NCBI GenBank assembly: GCA_002105175.1
Contig: MCGE01000028.1
Location: 310,001-374,000, forward strand
Direction of reading: 5' to 3'
Length of the DNA stretch: 64,000 nucleotides
Origin: Absidia repens
Lineage: Eukaryota; Mucoromycota; Mucoromycetes; Mucorales; Cunninghamellaceae
Part shown: positions 26,306 to 37,833 of the stretch, piece after piece
Layout: each line of letters begins with the position of its first letter
Numbering within the stretch: position 1 is the first letter of the stretch
The notes under the pieces: model-generated
Database searches by the model: none
Seen by the model: only the letters and a program-made list of their open reading frames with translations
What the model was told of the DNA's origin: nothing
Made by a program: the position numbers and the translations under genes

Positions 26306-27956
26306 ATGGCAAAATTCGGTGTTATTTTTTTATTGGTGTTCTGTCTTCTCACTTCTTTAGTGAAATCTACATTGACAAGTATGCATGAAAAAGAAAATTC
26401 AGTATCATTAGTTTTGCCCAGAACTCTCCCTCATGCTGTCAACTCGGTTAATTTTTTTTTTTTTATATTTTTTTTTTTTTTTTTTTGGATTTTCATTTGA
26501 GAAAATAGACGACACCAGAGGGCAAGAGGATGATAATGAAGTTTTATCGTCATCAATTTCCAGTTCATTTTTTTCAAAATCACCGTCATCATCATTAATG
26601 ATTTCGTCGTCTGTACCAGTGGATTCATTTCAGTCATCCTCCACATCAAAACCATTGTCGACCCAAACAAAATTAGACATGAAAACATCATCATTATCAT
26701 CCATAGATTCCCAATCGATGGATGAAGACAGCGAAGCCGAATCCCTTCCACCAACAACAAGTACAACAGAGCAACCCTTATCATCATCGTTACATTTACC
26801 TACATCATCATATTCATTGTCAACTTCCTCAATTTTAACTTCTTCGTTGACATCAATAGAAGAATTTCAGCAAGATGATAATGATGATCTAGAAGACGAC
26901 ACAGAATTAATCCGCACCGAATCTATCCAAGAAGCACGTCTCGCGAAAAAAAAACAACGAGCAACACCACAACCTTCAAAAGAAAAAGAAAAAACGGTGT
27001 TTGAAAATGGGCTTGCCCATCCGCAGGAAAATACCCATATCAAAAATTCACCTGTAATACAAAATCCTAACGATCAAGGAGCTCCTGATAATAACAACAG
27101 CAGCAGTGAAATGAATTCTGAGATAATTGCGGATAATTTTCAGTCGTCTAGAGCTGAGAATAATAATGAAAATCAAGATGCTCCTGGATTGGGAAAAGTG
27201 GGTACTGCCCTCTTAAGCGTCGGCGGGGTTTTAATGGTTGCAGGAATTACAGGAGGTATTTTTGTCTGGCGCGCCCAACAACAGCAACAGGGCTTACCAC
27301 AACATAAATCACCTACTCCATCGATCTTGATGTCTTCTCCAGGTCATCATCAGCATTGTCCGACCGCACTTAATTTATTAGATGAAAGCAGCAATAGTGC
27401 TGGAAAATGTCAAACTCCTCCACCTACACCACTGAGCAAAGCCCCGCATAGTCAAACCATGTTTGACATAAACCATCAAGGGTCGCCCTCCGCTTCGACT
27501 GATTTCGCTTCGTTTGAAAGACATGACTTGATGAATAATTGGCAAAATGGTTTAGACTTTAATTATTCTATGGAAAAATTATTCAATAATCACACTCGAT
27601 CCCCAAACCATCCTTCTGTTAAAAATATTAGAGCCTCTCCAGTCCAAGGTAGAATGGATGAGAAAACCCAAGTCGCTTCCCCCTCCATCAGCACTGCCCA
27701 CCACCCACTCTCTTCCTCATCTTCCACCCAACTGCACAACACTAACCATAATCTATCTACCAGTGAATCATCAAATCAAGATAAGCATGAAACCAATGAT
27801 GCTGACGATCACGCCCATGAAGAGCATGCCCAAGGTCTTCATGCCGCATCCCCTATCAGCATTTATTTTCCATCTTCTTCACCACCGCCGTCATCCCCAC
27901 CCCTACTGCAACAAGAATGTAAAGTAAAGATCAACTTGGTTCATAAGGATACATAG
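26306..27956 (+). CDS. Single-pass membrane protein with Ser/Thr-rich ectodomain (possible wall sensor)
   Basis: Two exons (26306-26446 and 26502-27956) give 531 residues. The N-terminus is a signal peptide (VIFLLVFCLLTSLVKS). Residues 50-270 are rich in Ser, Thr, Asp and Glu, as expected of an O-mannosylated ectodomain. A single TM helix (GTALLSVGGVLMVAGITGGI, from about residue 281) is followed by a 230-residue polar tail rich in Ser, Pro, His and Gln. This architecture resembles Mid2/Wsc-type cell-wall sensors, but no WSC or other domain is visible, so a sensor role is only inference. The intron is rich in T homopolymer (26449-26486) and the acceptor is TTTGAG. It converges on SEC61 with 210 bases between the stop codons. 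Confidence 0.65.
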
Positions 27957-28166
27957 GACGAAAGACACTACACAAGTATACAGAGAATTCCTTTTATTTA
28001 TTGTTTTTGTTTTATTCCACTTTTGTTTCGATGATAAATAGTAAAAATAATAATAATGATAATAAAAAGAGAGGAAGAAATAAACTAAAGAATAAAAGGA
28101 AGTGCGTATATACAAAAAAACATGATGTATATGAATAAATCTTCAAACAAAATCACTAAACCAATC

Positions 28167-30100
28167 CTATTGACCCATCATCATGCCTTCCATACCGCCA
28201 CCACCTTCCATTTGTTCCTTGACAAACATTTCGAAGTACTAGAGGATATAAAAAAAAAAGAGTAAATTATGAGTATCATCTCGGAAGATAATTGGCAAAC
28301 CGTATTTACCTGGAAGATAATGGTAACACATAACAAAATACCAGTTCCGGAACCAATAGCACCAATCATATCAGCGAAAACAGAGACGGCACCGAGGGTA
28401 GCACCACCAAAAGAAGCAGCAACGGGGATGACACGCTTGAGTTCCTTATACATAGAAGTATCCCGGTAACCAGCAATCACCAATTGTTGATCCTTTAATT
28501 GACGAGCCACATCACGAGGAGATGAACCGGAGACTTCGATCCAAGTCTTGGAGAGCAAGGCACAACCAGTCAACATAATACCAATGTACACAACGGTATG
28601 AATAGGATCCAACAAAGCATCCGTCAAGCTATGAGGAGCAGACAAGTAGTAAGCAATACCACCACGGGCAAATAATTGCGAAGATCCTTCGGCAGGTTCC
28701 CAGACGCCAAGGATACGGACGAGAATGTTGGATTCGAAGCGCTTGAAGAGCATTTGAGAAATCATGAAGATGTTGGAGGTCATGGTAGATTGTAACATAA
28801 TAGGCATGTTCGAGGTATAGAAAAGCTTGATGGGGTAAGTACCACGTTGCCCACGGAGACGGTTGGATTTGACGGGTAATTCAACACGGAAACCTTGAAG
28901 ATAGATGACGACCAAGAAGACAACAAGAGTAGACAACAAGCTCATGACATTGGGCAAATTGGTACGATAGAAGGCTTCCTTGAGAGCACGCGTCTTGTCC
29001 TTGCGGCTCATAACGAGATGGACCAAAGAGATCAAAGCACCTTCGAATTCGTCACCGCGGCCAGTGTTGATGGTGGTAGGAGAGAGTGCCTTCCAGAAAA
29101 TGGTTTCACAAATGTTGGTGGCAATAAATAAGTTGATACCAGAACCAAGACCATAACCCTTCTGAAGGAGTTCGTCCAACAACATAGTGATCAAAGATGC
29201 AACGACCAATTGAATAATCAGTAATAAACAGACACCAGCTCCAATATCAGAGGGACTACCGTATAATCCAGTCAACACAGACACGGTGGCATGTCCAAAA
29301 GCGATGATCATTGCAAAGACTAGCATTAAAAAGAGAAAGAAGCACTTAATACCTCATATAATACACGAATATATTCCTGTCATTATATTTTGGAAAAGAA
29401 TTCGCTTACGTTTTTGAGCACCACTGAACAAGGCACGATCTTCCTTCAAACTGTAATCCACTTCGATAATATTGGCACCAGACAACAATTGCATAATCAT
29501 ACCAGAAGTCACAATAGGAGTAATACCGAGTTCCATAAGAGTACCACGGTTAGACGCAAGAATCACACGCATCCAGAATAAAGGATCCGAAGAGTCACTA
29601 GACATGATACCATATAAGGGCACCTGAGACATAACTAAGAAAATAAACAAGGTAACTGCTGTCCACATCACTTTTTGATTGAAGGGAACCTGCAATAAAA
29701 AAAAAGACAAAAGAAAGAGTACAAGGTGAGTAAAAAAAAAAAAAAACAACGTGTGTTCATTTGCCCTCCCCCCTCAATCCCATCAACTTCACAAATGGAG
29801 CTGTTACCGATAAATCTACGCGAATCCATTTCATCCATCCTTCCGTGCATCCTGTAGAGCACCTCTATTTCCTTTGTTTCTATTATTTTGTGTTTGCTTA
29901 CCTTTCTGTCAGGTTGGGCGATTTCTGGCAATACCGCCATGAAAGGCCGAACAAGATGTAATACTCTAACTAAGAAAAGAGAAGAAAAAAAAAAAAAAGA
30001 GATTAATCAAAGTTTCATATAGCACAATATATTTTCATCACTTTTGCTAGTAAATATAGGCTCTTTTTAATCAAAATAAAATAGAATACTTACATCCCAT
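28167..30100 (-). CDS. SEC61: Sec61 translocon alpha subunit
   Basis: The channel subunit of the ER Sec61 translocon, 478 residues, which is the standard length. Five exons: 30100-30094, 29969-29902, 29689-29410, 29319-28310 and 28238-28167. The first exon holds only ATGGGAT and joins to give the canonical start [19 protein letters not shown]. Family landmarks include [54 protein letters not shown] and GSGTGILL. Ten hydrophobic membrane segments are expected and can be traced. The C-terminus is the short cytosolic tail [13 protein letters not shown]. Every intron phase is consistent. This is one of the most secure calls in the window. Confidence 0.97.
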
Positions 30101-30994
30101 CTTGGTTTTGTAAAGAAAATAAAAAAGAGAAAGAGGTGGAAAAAAAAATATCTCAGAAATGTTTTTTGTTTTTTTTGGGCTCGTGGTTGTCACTCGCTTC
30201 TCCTTCATTCCACCAATCAAATGAATCCACCTGCCAACAAATACTCATGTTTAAACGCCGTCCATATCCTTCAACTTTATATCGATGGGAGTAATTTTTT
30301 TTTGACTGGCCAGTGTCACTCACTGGTGCACTGGTATCTATTTGTGTGAATTTTCGGTGATCTTTATATTTTTCGGAGGGATTGAAGAGGGACGCCCAGC
30401 GAAATGCTCTATCGCGGGTCTTGCCAACTTGTGACCAAGAGAAAATCCTTTCATTGACAGGGAGAAAAGAATATCATCCACGACCAAATATTTTGGAACC
30501 ATGGTCGATATCAACCAAAAAAGAAAATCGGCAATGGTGTCATGTTTGTACCTTCAAGTCAAGCTGTCCTACTGATAATAAAATACATTTCAATATCATA
30601 ATATCTGTAAAAAAAAAAAAATCATGGCGACACTTCCAGTACATATATCGACTTCTATCCCAGATATACATACACACAAATAAACAGATACACAGTAGAC
30701 CGACAAACACATAGATATAGATATAGATATTGAAAAAACAGTTTGATAAAATGATATTTATTGAAATAAAATAGGGGTAGAAATAAAAAAAAACAAGCTA
30801 TACAAAAAGAGTAAGGTAGATGTAGTCATAAATAGAAACAAAGTACCAAAAAGTAAGACGACGAGTAGATGCTGGAGTGAATGAGAGTAAAAAAAAAAAA
30901 GGGGGGTGTAGAATGAAGGCTATGCTAAAGTGGGCGGGATGGGGAATAATGGATAAAATGTAGAATGTGCGTGGCGGGGAGTGGGTAATATAAT
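30101..30994. other. Spacer between SEC61 promoter and bZIP 3' flank
   Basis: The right part of this 0.9 kb spacer must contain the SEC61 promoter region (from 30101 upward), with T runs near 30295. The region 30720-30990 is the 3' flank of the bZIP gene with AATAAA motifs. The 110-codon frame at 30382-30714 has no family resemblance and ends in simple sequence. Confidence 0.45.
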
Positions 30995-32735
30995 CTACTT
31001 TTGACCAAAACAGTTCAGATATGCTTCAACGTCATATTCACTTAACACATACTTGCTTTCAGAACAAGACGCCTTTTCCTTCAAATCGGAGCACAAGCCA
31101 TCCAGGTCAAAGTCGGGGCAGTTCTTGATTTGCTGATGGATTTCAAAAGCAGGTCGACCTTCATGTCTTGAGCGCTGCAAAGAGGCTTCCAGCGTCTCCT
31201 TTCGCAAATGAGGTCGAGGCACCGGGTCTGAAGGCATGTAAAATGTATCCAACAAAAGCGGTCCATGCTGTTCCAGTTGCTGAGAAGTGAAACCAAAAAG
31301 ATCGTCACTACCGCCGAATAATGCTGGTAACCCGGTATTGTCCACAGTAAAATCGTCGGCGAAAAGGTCATCAATAGCCGTGGTTGCAGGAGCGGGTGCC
31401 CGATGCCCAGTGAATAAATCGCCTTTGTTCTCGAAGAGTTCCTTGAAGTCGTATGGAGAAGAGGTTGAAGAGTTGATAGATCCACTGCCACCACCAGGAA
31501 CAGCCAAAAAGTCAAAGTTATGAGAAGCAGGAATTGAACCAAACGAGGCAAAGGAAGACGCGTCTTGGAGGGTAGAGGATGACTTTGGTATCGGTGTATC
31601 AGAATCGTCTTCTTGAGCTAATGATAATGGTGATTGTTCGGTTGAGCTGCTACTGGAGCCACCAGAGGCATCGTCTTGAAGGTCGGTCGAGTTTGTTGGG
31701 GATGATGATGATGATGGTGACGTTGTTGGTGGAGATATGGTATTGCTGTTTTGCTGGTCAGAGAGGGGGAATTGAAAGGTGAATTTGGCGTCCTTCAAAG
31801 CATAATTTTCTTCTTCTAGTTTCTTGAGTTGTTCTTTGAGCTTGTTGTTTTCTTCTACCAAATTAGCGTCGGTCTTTGACGTCAATTCTTCCAATTCCCT
31901 AATCCTTTCTTGTAATTCGGACACATGTTTTTCTTTTCGTTCACGAAACGCTCGTTGCGCAGCTCGGTTCTGGGCTTTTCGTTTTTGTTTAGGGTCAAGT
32001 GTCAGGTCCTACAAAATAAAAGATAAAATCGTCATGTGAGTCATTTGTATATAATATTTTAGCCTTTACATATAAAAAATAAGACCATCTTGAGATCTGA
32101 GGCTGTGTTCCATCCCTCACCCCTCACGCCCCCCCCCGAAAAAAGAAAGGGAAACTTACAGAAGCTCCCGCCTTTTCCAATGGCTTCCTTCCCGGTCGTT
32201 TTGGTGTTGTTGTCAAATTCGCATCACCTATTTGGAATAAAAACAAAACGTAAGAAACCACCAAGTTAGGATAACCGAGATAGGGGATAGCTAAATAAGG
32301 AAGGTTCACTTACTTTCATCCGTGCTATCAATGGACCTTTTAGCATTCGTGCCTACGTGGGAAACACAATGTAACTTGTTGGGTCAGTTTTTTTTTGAGT
32401 TTCCGAAACGGCCTTTTTTTTTTTTTTTTACCTTGTGCTGCTGGTGCTGCCGGTGGTGAAGGGAGACCGTTTTTATCATCGTCTTTTTGTTCTTGTTGTA
32501 GTTGCTGTAACTGTTGTTGCAATTCCTGTAACTGTTGAAGTTGGCGAAGTTGCTGCATTTGCTGTTGTTGTTGGTGAATACCAGAAGGAAACAACAACTG
32601 CTTTTGTGCCTGTTGTATCTGAGTTTGAGAATGACTAGCGATAGCTGCGTTGAGGAGGTCAATGGTGGACTGGTTCAAGTTCAACTTGACATCTTTGTCG
32701 TTGATTGTAGGTATAGTTGAGTTTTCAAAAGACAT
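30995..32735 (-). CDS. Pap1/Yap1-like bZIP transcription factor (oxidative-stress type)
   Basis: A 474-residue bZIP protein in four exons (32735-32432, 32352-32314, 32227-32160, 32008-30995). The basic region NRAAQRAFRERKEKH starts at residue 151 and is the fungal AP-1 signature. It is followed by a leucine zipper with heptad-spaced Leu/Asn (ELQERIRELEEL .. EENNKLKEQLKKLEEENYAL). A Gln-rich N-terminus and a Ser-rich, acidic middle follow. The C-terminus carries a Cys-rich segment with Cys at 434, 443, 452 and 470 around DLDGLCSDLKEKASCSESK, matching the redox-sensing c-CRD and nuclear-export region of Pap1/Yap1. No Cys is present between the zipper and residue 434, so the usual n-CRD is absent. 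Family role: activation of antioxidant and export genes after oxidation and nuclear retention. Confidence 0.9.
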
Positions 32736-32956
32736 TTAAATTAATGATATTGTGAGGTATGAAGAACAAGAAAAAAAAAAGACGAGGAAGCAGTGAAGGA
32801 AGGAATTTTTTAAAAAATGGGCTTTTCATGCCTGGGATGACAAATTGAAAAAGTTGGGACGGCTTTTTTTTATCCATAATGTTTAAGCACCGAGCATTTC
32901 TTCCTTTGTGCGATCGGAGGGTGAAAGTTAAAACTTTACGATTTGAGCATCACATT

Positions 32957-33069
32957 GTCGCACTTTTCGAAAATGGTGTCGCACTAGATAAAAAATCATG
33001 TCGCGGTTGCAAAAGCAGAAGTCGCGGGTGCCGAAGTAGGATGTCGTCCCAAGTGAATTTCGATGTCGT
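32957..33069 (+). repeat. Six GTCGY motifs at 21-22 bp spacing
   Basis: GTCGC occurs at 32957, 32978, 33000 and 33021, and GTCGT at 33043 and 33065. Intervals are 21, 22, 21, 22 and 22 bases. The first two units share GTCGCACT and the middle two share GTCGCGG; the rest of each unit is poorly conserved. The array lies 222-334 bp upstream of the bZIP ATG on the minus strand. Confidence 0.7.
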
Positions 33070-33382
33070 TCGTTGGATATTGGCGCGCCACCATTCTAGT
33101 AAAACAAAAGTCAATCATAACAACAACAAAAAAAGAATATGTGCAAATCAAAATTTTTATTGGAAGTTCATATAAAACAGAAAGGGATATAACTAAGGGG
33201 GGGGGACAAACTACTACAACTAATCTACGCTGGGCAGAGTGCCGAGCATAGCCTTGAAAATCATTGTGAGCCATCGTAGGGCAGCCTTCTTTTAAAAAGG
33301 GAAGAGAGAGAGCAGCACCAATGATTGAGAGTGAGCTATTTCCTATCACGCCGTCCCAAAATGTGTTCACATCTTCCACCCA

Positions 33383-33421
<39 letters not shown>

Positions 33422-33429
33422 CAGTGAAG

Positions 33430-33660
33430 GAATGAAATTCAATCAAGTGTACTTGGAACCGTTTCTCCGGCGATGGAACCTGACACCGTTAGCGCATATC
33501 AAGATGGAAACTGTCATCTCCAGTAGATTTTCTGAAGCTACTCAAGAAATAGGTATCAAGAAACAATCATGCCAGTCCTTTATTATGGCGACGTAGTATG
33601 GACTTTGAACTCCTTCACTTACCACCCTCGTAGATTTGGACAATGCCTAGGCGTTCAAAG
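33430..33660 (+). mobile_element. Possible retroelement remnant
   Basis: Two short frames read like a decayed polymerase protein: LRRWNLTPLAHIKMETVI at about 33463-33516 and, in another frame from 33568, MPVLYYGDVVWTLNSFTYHP. The 'P-(I/V)-L-Y-G-x-x-V-W-T' pattern resembles a block near the end of reverse-transcriptase domains of non-LTR elements. It is short, frameshifted and flanked by simple sequence, so the assignment is tentative. Confidence 0.25.
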
Positions 33661-34403
33661 TCGATATTTCTTTTTTGAATATGATGAAGTTGACATTGAG
33701 TAACAGTATTTTAAGTTTTGTAGTATCTAAAAATAGAATAGTAAGAGGGGATTTTTCTCGGTTAAAAAGGAGTTGAGGTTGAGGTAAGTTCTTGAGAGGC
33801 GAAATGAAGAGAAGGGGAAAGTAACCAAACAAGCTATTTTTGGAGGTACTCTTTATATCGCTTCAAAAATTATAATTCCGGGGGTAAATAATCCTATGAC
33901 GAGTGTAACAAGCTACTCTATCGAGACGGGCGGCTGGAATAACTTGATCTGTTCTAGGATGAAGACAAACTATTCTACGGCGCGGGTAAATTAAACTAGG
34001 GCAAGTCGCTTCCTATTGCGCGTAAAGGTCGCACGAGAAGAGATAATCATCATCCCGCTGCATTTGAGTGTTATGGTTGCTGTAGAAAAGTGAGAATCAG
34101 CATACCAAGCTGTCAAGCTGAGTCAGTTGTGGTAAAAGGAAAAAAAAAGATAGAGTTATTTTCTGAGATTGTTAGCATATTAGTGAGCCACCGATGAATG
34201 GTGAGGATTGCTTTAAAAAGATGAAATATGATGCCAATGTTGTGTACTGTGAGGAAAAAAAGAATTCATCATATCGTCTATACTGAGTGGTTGCAATTGT
34301 GGCCAAGAAAAAACAATTATAATGAATGACCACGTCGATAATGATACATGATGTTGATTTGGCCTAGTGTTCATGTTTTGACTTGAAAGATATCCCACAA
34401 ATC

Positions 34404-34765
34404 ATTTAAAATCCCGCCCACGTGAATATTTATTTTCCCTCGTTTTTATTTTTTTCTCTTTCTCTCTTTCTCTCTTTCTCTCTTTTTTTTTTTTTTTCCT
34501 TCGTCATTCAATTTCTTTGAAGTTATGGTGATGTTAGATTAGTGTCAGGACTAGTTTAGAGGGATTTCAAGTGAGGGATTACAAGATGCATGGGGAAACC
34601 CTTTCATTTTGGATTCAGGATTTAGACCTACCATTAGTTAACATATTAAAGCCTTCATTATCTTAGCTTAGTCTTAGTTTGTCCATAGTTTGTATCAATG
34701 TTTGAATAAAATATATCTCTCTTTAATTGCTTCAATGAAAAAATATCCCATTATTCTCTCTCTTG
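34404..34765 (-). repeat. Dispersed repeat, copy E (reverse)
   Basis: Reverse copy with a full right end (AAATCCCGCCCACGTGAA at 34410-34427), a TTTCTC-rich pyrimidine tract (34440-34500), the core gatgcatggggaaaccctttcatt (34586-34609) and the 'gaataaaatatatctctctt' block (34704-34723). Degenerate modules continue right to about 35050, with 'ttagattagtgttgaca' near 34801 and 'ttagattagcattgacc' near 34912. Confidence 0.85.
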
Positions 34766-35384
34766 CATTGAGCAACTGTTCCAGTTTTACCATAGCTCCT
34801 TTAGATTAGTGTTGACAGTTTCCATGCTTTAAATAAATATATTAATTTATTGTCTTTCTCATGTCCTGTATGTCTTGTACAATATGTCATATCCCTTTTG
34901 TGATTGTCCCTTTAGATTAGCATTGACCATTCTTTAGATCCCCAACAATCTCCCTCATGCTACCGCAATAGATCCTCCATCAAATCCATTGCTATCAGTA
35001 GTCTCTCGTCTTTAATTTAAGTATCTACTAGTATCTTTTAATAAAATATGTCTTTTGAGTAATTAACTATTGTATGATGCATTGGATAAAAAAATGACGT
35101 TATTATAGATGTTTTATGAGGGGCCTACTTGCTTTCAAGCTTCCCTCCCCGCTATGACTACAACTACTATATCTAATATAAGAGGTATACACTCTTTCTA
35201 TGGGACGTCCTATACGCTTTATTGAGCTGATCCGGAATTTTGTTTAGAGCATAGATATATATAGTATAATCTGGCAAAAAGTAAGCTACCATTTCAAACA
35301 CTAAAACGTATCTTTAATTGAACCATAACAACAGTCAACACTAATAATACGAGCGGTGATAGAAAGGTTCATTTGTATAATATA

Positions 35385-35705
35385 TGAGAGGGACTAATGG
35401 GGCATATTTTATTGAGATACGTAAAAGGAGATATATTTTATTCAGATATAGAGCCAAACTATTGAGGAACTAACATTAGACTAAACTAATGGAGGCACCA
35501 AAAAGCCAACTAATGATGGTTCTAAAACCTGGATCTAAAATGAAAGGGTTTCCCGATGCGTGTTGTAATCCCTGAGCCGAAACCCCTTCTAAACTAGTCC
35601 TGACACTAATCTAAGGTCACCATAATCTCAAAGAAGTTGAATGATGAAGGAAAAAAAAGAAAAACAAAAAAGGAAGAGAAGAGAAAAAAAAATCATGTAG
35701 ACGGC
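35385..35705 (+). repeat. Dispersed repeat, copy F
   Basis: Forward copy with the modules 'gggactaatggggcatattt', 'gtaaaaggagatatatttta', the core aaaatgaaagggtttcccga (35537-35556), 'cttctaaactagtcctgaca', an A-rich tract and a degenerate right end (ggcatttgaaat at 35702-35713). Its left extension begins near 35290 and lies about 500 bp from reverse copy E. Confidence 0.8.
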
Positions 35706-36049
35706 ATTTGAAATTGTTCCAATGCCATTTGTTTTTTTGTTTTTTTTTACATGCATTATCTTGAATAGATACAAAACAATGCTTCCCCACTTTTATCGCT
35801 TCTAATTTATTTTATTTTTGTTGTTGTTTTTTTTTTTACAAAAAGTGGCATCGTCAGTCTAATGTGCTTAGACATAGTGTGTTGCAATGAAAGAGGAGAG
35901 AAGGAGAAAGATGCTGCTCTACAATACAATAAAAATTTTGCCACTGTCCCCCGATAAAGAGCGGAGTAATATAATATTAGTTTTTTTTTATTTATAAGAG
36001 TAATATGATACGATTACAATGTAAGAATAGTAAATACAATAGAATCATT

Positions 36050-36101
36050 TTATGTTAATACGGATAGTAAGCCTTTTGGCATTGATAGTTGTCCACCCTG
36101 C

Positions 36102-36138
<37 letters not shown>

Positions 36139-37298
36139 AGGATGAGAAATAATTTGATGTAAATAAATTGCGATATGGAATTGTACCTGAATAGGGCATG
36201 GAAAGGATGCTGATTGGTGGATGGTTGGGGAAACTGGCACTCCAATAACTCGAACGGTAGGCTTTAAATCGTAGTTTATGGTGATATCTTGCTTTTGTGG
36301 AGCACCGAGCAGACCACATTTTGTCATCATATCAAACAGAATTGCATAACCTGGGTCCACTGATGGATCGTAATGTATTTGAAAAGGGAAAATGAATTGT
36401 GTGGTGGCTGCTGGATTAATTCGTAAATTGGTCATATTGCCCCCACCAAGCGAACGACTTGGCTGTATTGGATAATAAGCCTAAGAGGACAGGGGTCATT
36501 ATTCGAACCATTCAGCTTCTGATTAGTATTATTTTCGTACTATGTACTTACAATCGCTTTGATTTTTTCAAAGGTCAATCCTTCCACATTAGGATTAACA
36601 ATGGTAAAATTTAGTCCAATATTTATGTTGAAAGCGCCGTACGTACTATTATTTCCTGACAGATTTTGAAATCGAGGTAATCCGTTGGGATCGTCAGTAG
36701 GCCCGTTAAACGTGACTGTCGGCATTTGAAATAAAGCTGCAAGAATGCCAGCAGCAATGGCAAAAACGACAATCGCAAAAAGCAAAAAGCAGCATATACA
36801 TCGAGTCCACATTGGGAAGCATGGGCAACAGATACAGCACAAATAAGAGAGAGCCTTTTTTCTTTGCTTTTTTTTTGATTTTTTTTCTTCATTATTTGTG
36901 TCTACTTGTCTTGTTGACTCCTGTGGTTGCTGTTCTTCTATGTCGTTCACTAGAAAGTAAACATATATAAGCGGACATTCAATTCAATTTTATTTTCTGC
37001 ATGATCCACCCCATTAACAATCCTTTTTTTTTTTTTCTTTACCCATTTCGTGTCCATGCCTTCCAGGGCGTACTGTTTCTTCATATGTTGGCAAAATAGG
37101 ACTTGGACAAAGGCTATTTGGTTCTCTTGAATCACGTACATTAATAGATGAATCGTGGTGAAGACGATGCTGATGATCGTCGTCTTGATTGTGTTGATAG
37201 AAAGGATGATCATTTTGTATTGGTGTAGATTGTGACGCCGCAGTGGTTGATGTCGGAATAGGGGACATAGGTGAAAAATTACCATTCATTTCAGCCAT
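36050..37298 (-). CDS. Membrane protein with LEA-2-like domain
   Basis: Four exons (37298-37043, 36949-36552, 36480-36187, 36097-36050) give 331 residues. The first 110 residues are Pro/Ser/His-rich and contain a PTYEET motif, followed by a Lys-rich stretch and a Cys cluster (CCICCPCF) that may be palmitoylated. One TM helix (residues 136-159, FLLFAIVVFAIAAGILAALF) precedes a C-terminal beta-rich domain (INIGLNFTIVNPNVEGLTFE, NMTNLRINPAATTQFIFP) that resembles the LEA-2/water-stress domain of fungal tail-anchored proteins. Orientation is likely N-terminus in the cytosol. Function is unknown in fungi. The last intron (36098-36186) carries about 35 consecutive A on the plus strand. Confidence 0.75.
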
Positions 37299-37833
37299 TT
37301 TGATGAATATTAAAGAGGAAGAAAAGAGAGGAGAAAAGGAAGAAAACGATAAAGAAGGGAGTAGAGTGAAAAAAAAACTGTTTGCCAAAGTTATCTGCGA
37401 TTAACAGATGCAAAAGACCTTGTTTTTGATACTATGACAAAAAAGGATTTGCATATTGCATAAACAAAAAAAAAAAAAAAAAAGCATGTGTGATAGTATA
37501 AAATATAAAATGATTAAAATAGCATGATATTTCCAGGAGTTTTCATGATTCATAATCCATCGACACAAAAACACTAACAACTACACAGTCTTATCCACCT
37601 GTGTGTGTATAAATGATAACAAGAACAATAAAAGGCACCCGATGCTTATGACATGCATATGTTTTTCAAACCCAGATTCTCCAAACAAAGAGTTTGCGAA
37701 AGTCGCCATGATTAAAATTGTAAATACATAACTAAAGAAGACAAATGTCGATTTTTATTGGCAAAAACAGTAAAAAAAAACAATAATAATAATAAGGTCT
37801 ACCGTCCATCTGTGCTAAGCTAAGCTAAACAAA

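Larger units (their letters stand above)
32736..36049. other. Gene-poor region: phased motif array, retroelement-like remnant, inverted repeat copies
   Basis: This 3.3 kb stretch holds the bZIP promoter, a regularly spaced GTCGY array (32957-33069), an A run of about 31 (33387-33417), a possible reverse-transcriptase-like remnant (33430-33660) and repeat copies E (reverse) and F (forward) facing away from each other. The sequence 33850-34130 is relatively GC-rich and unexplained. No intact gene was found. Confidence 0.5.
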
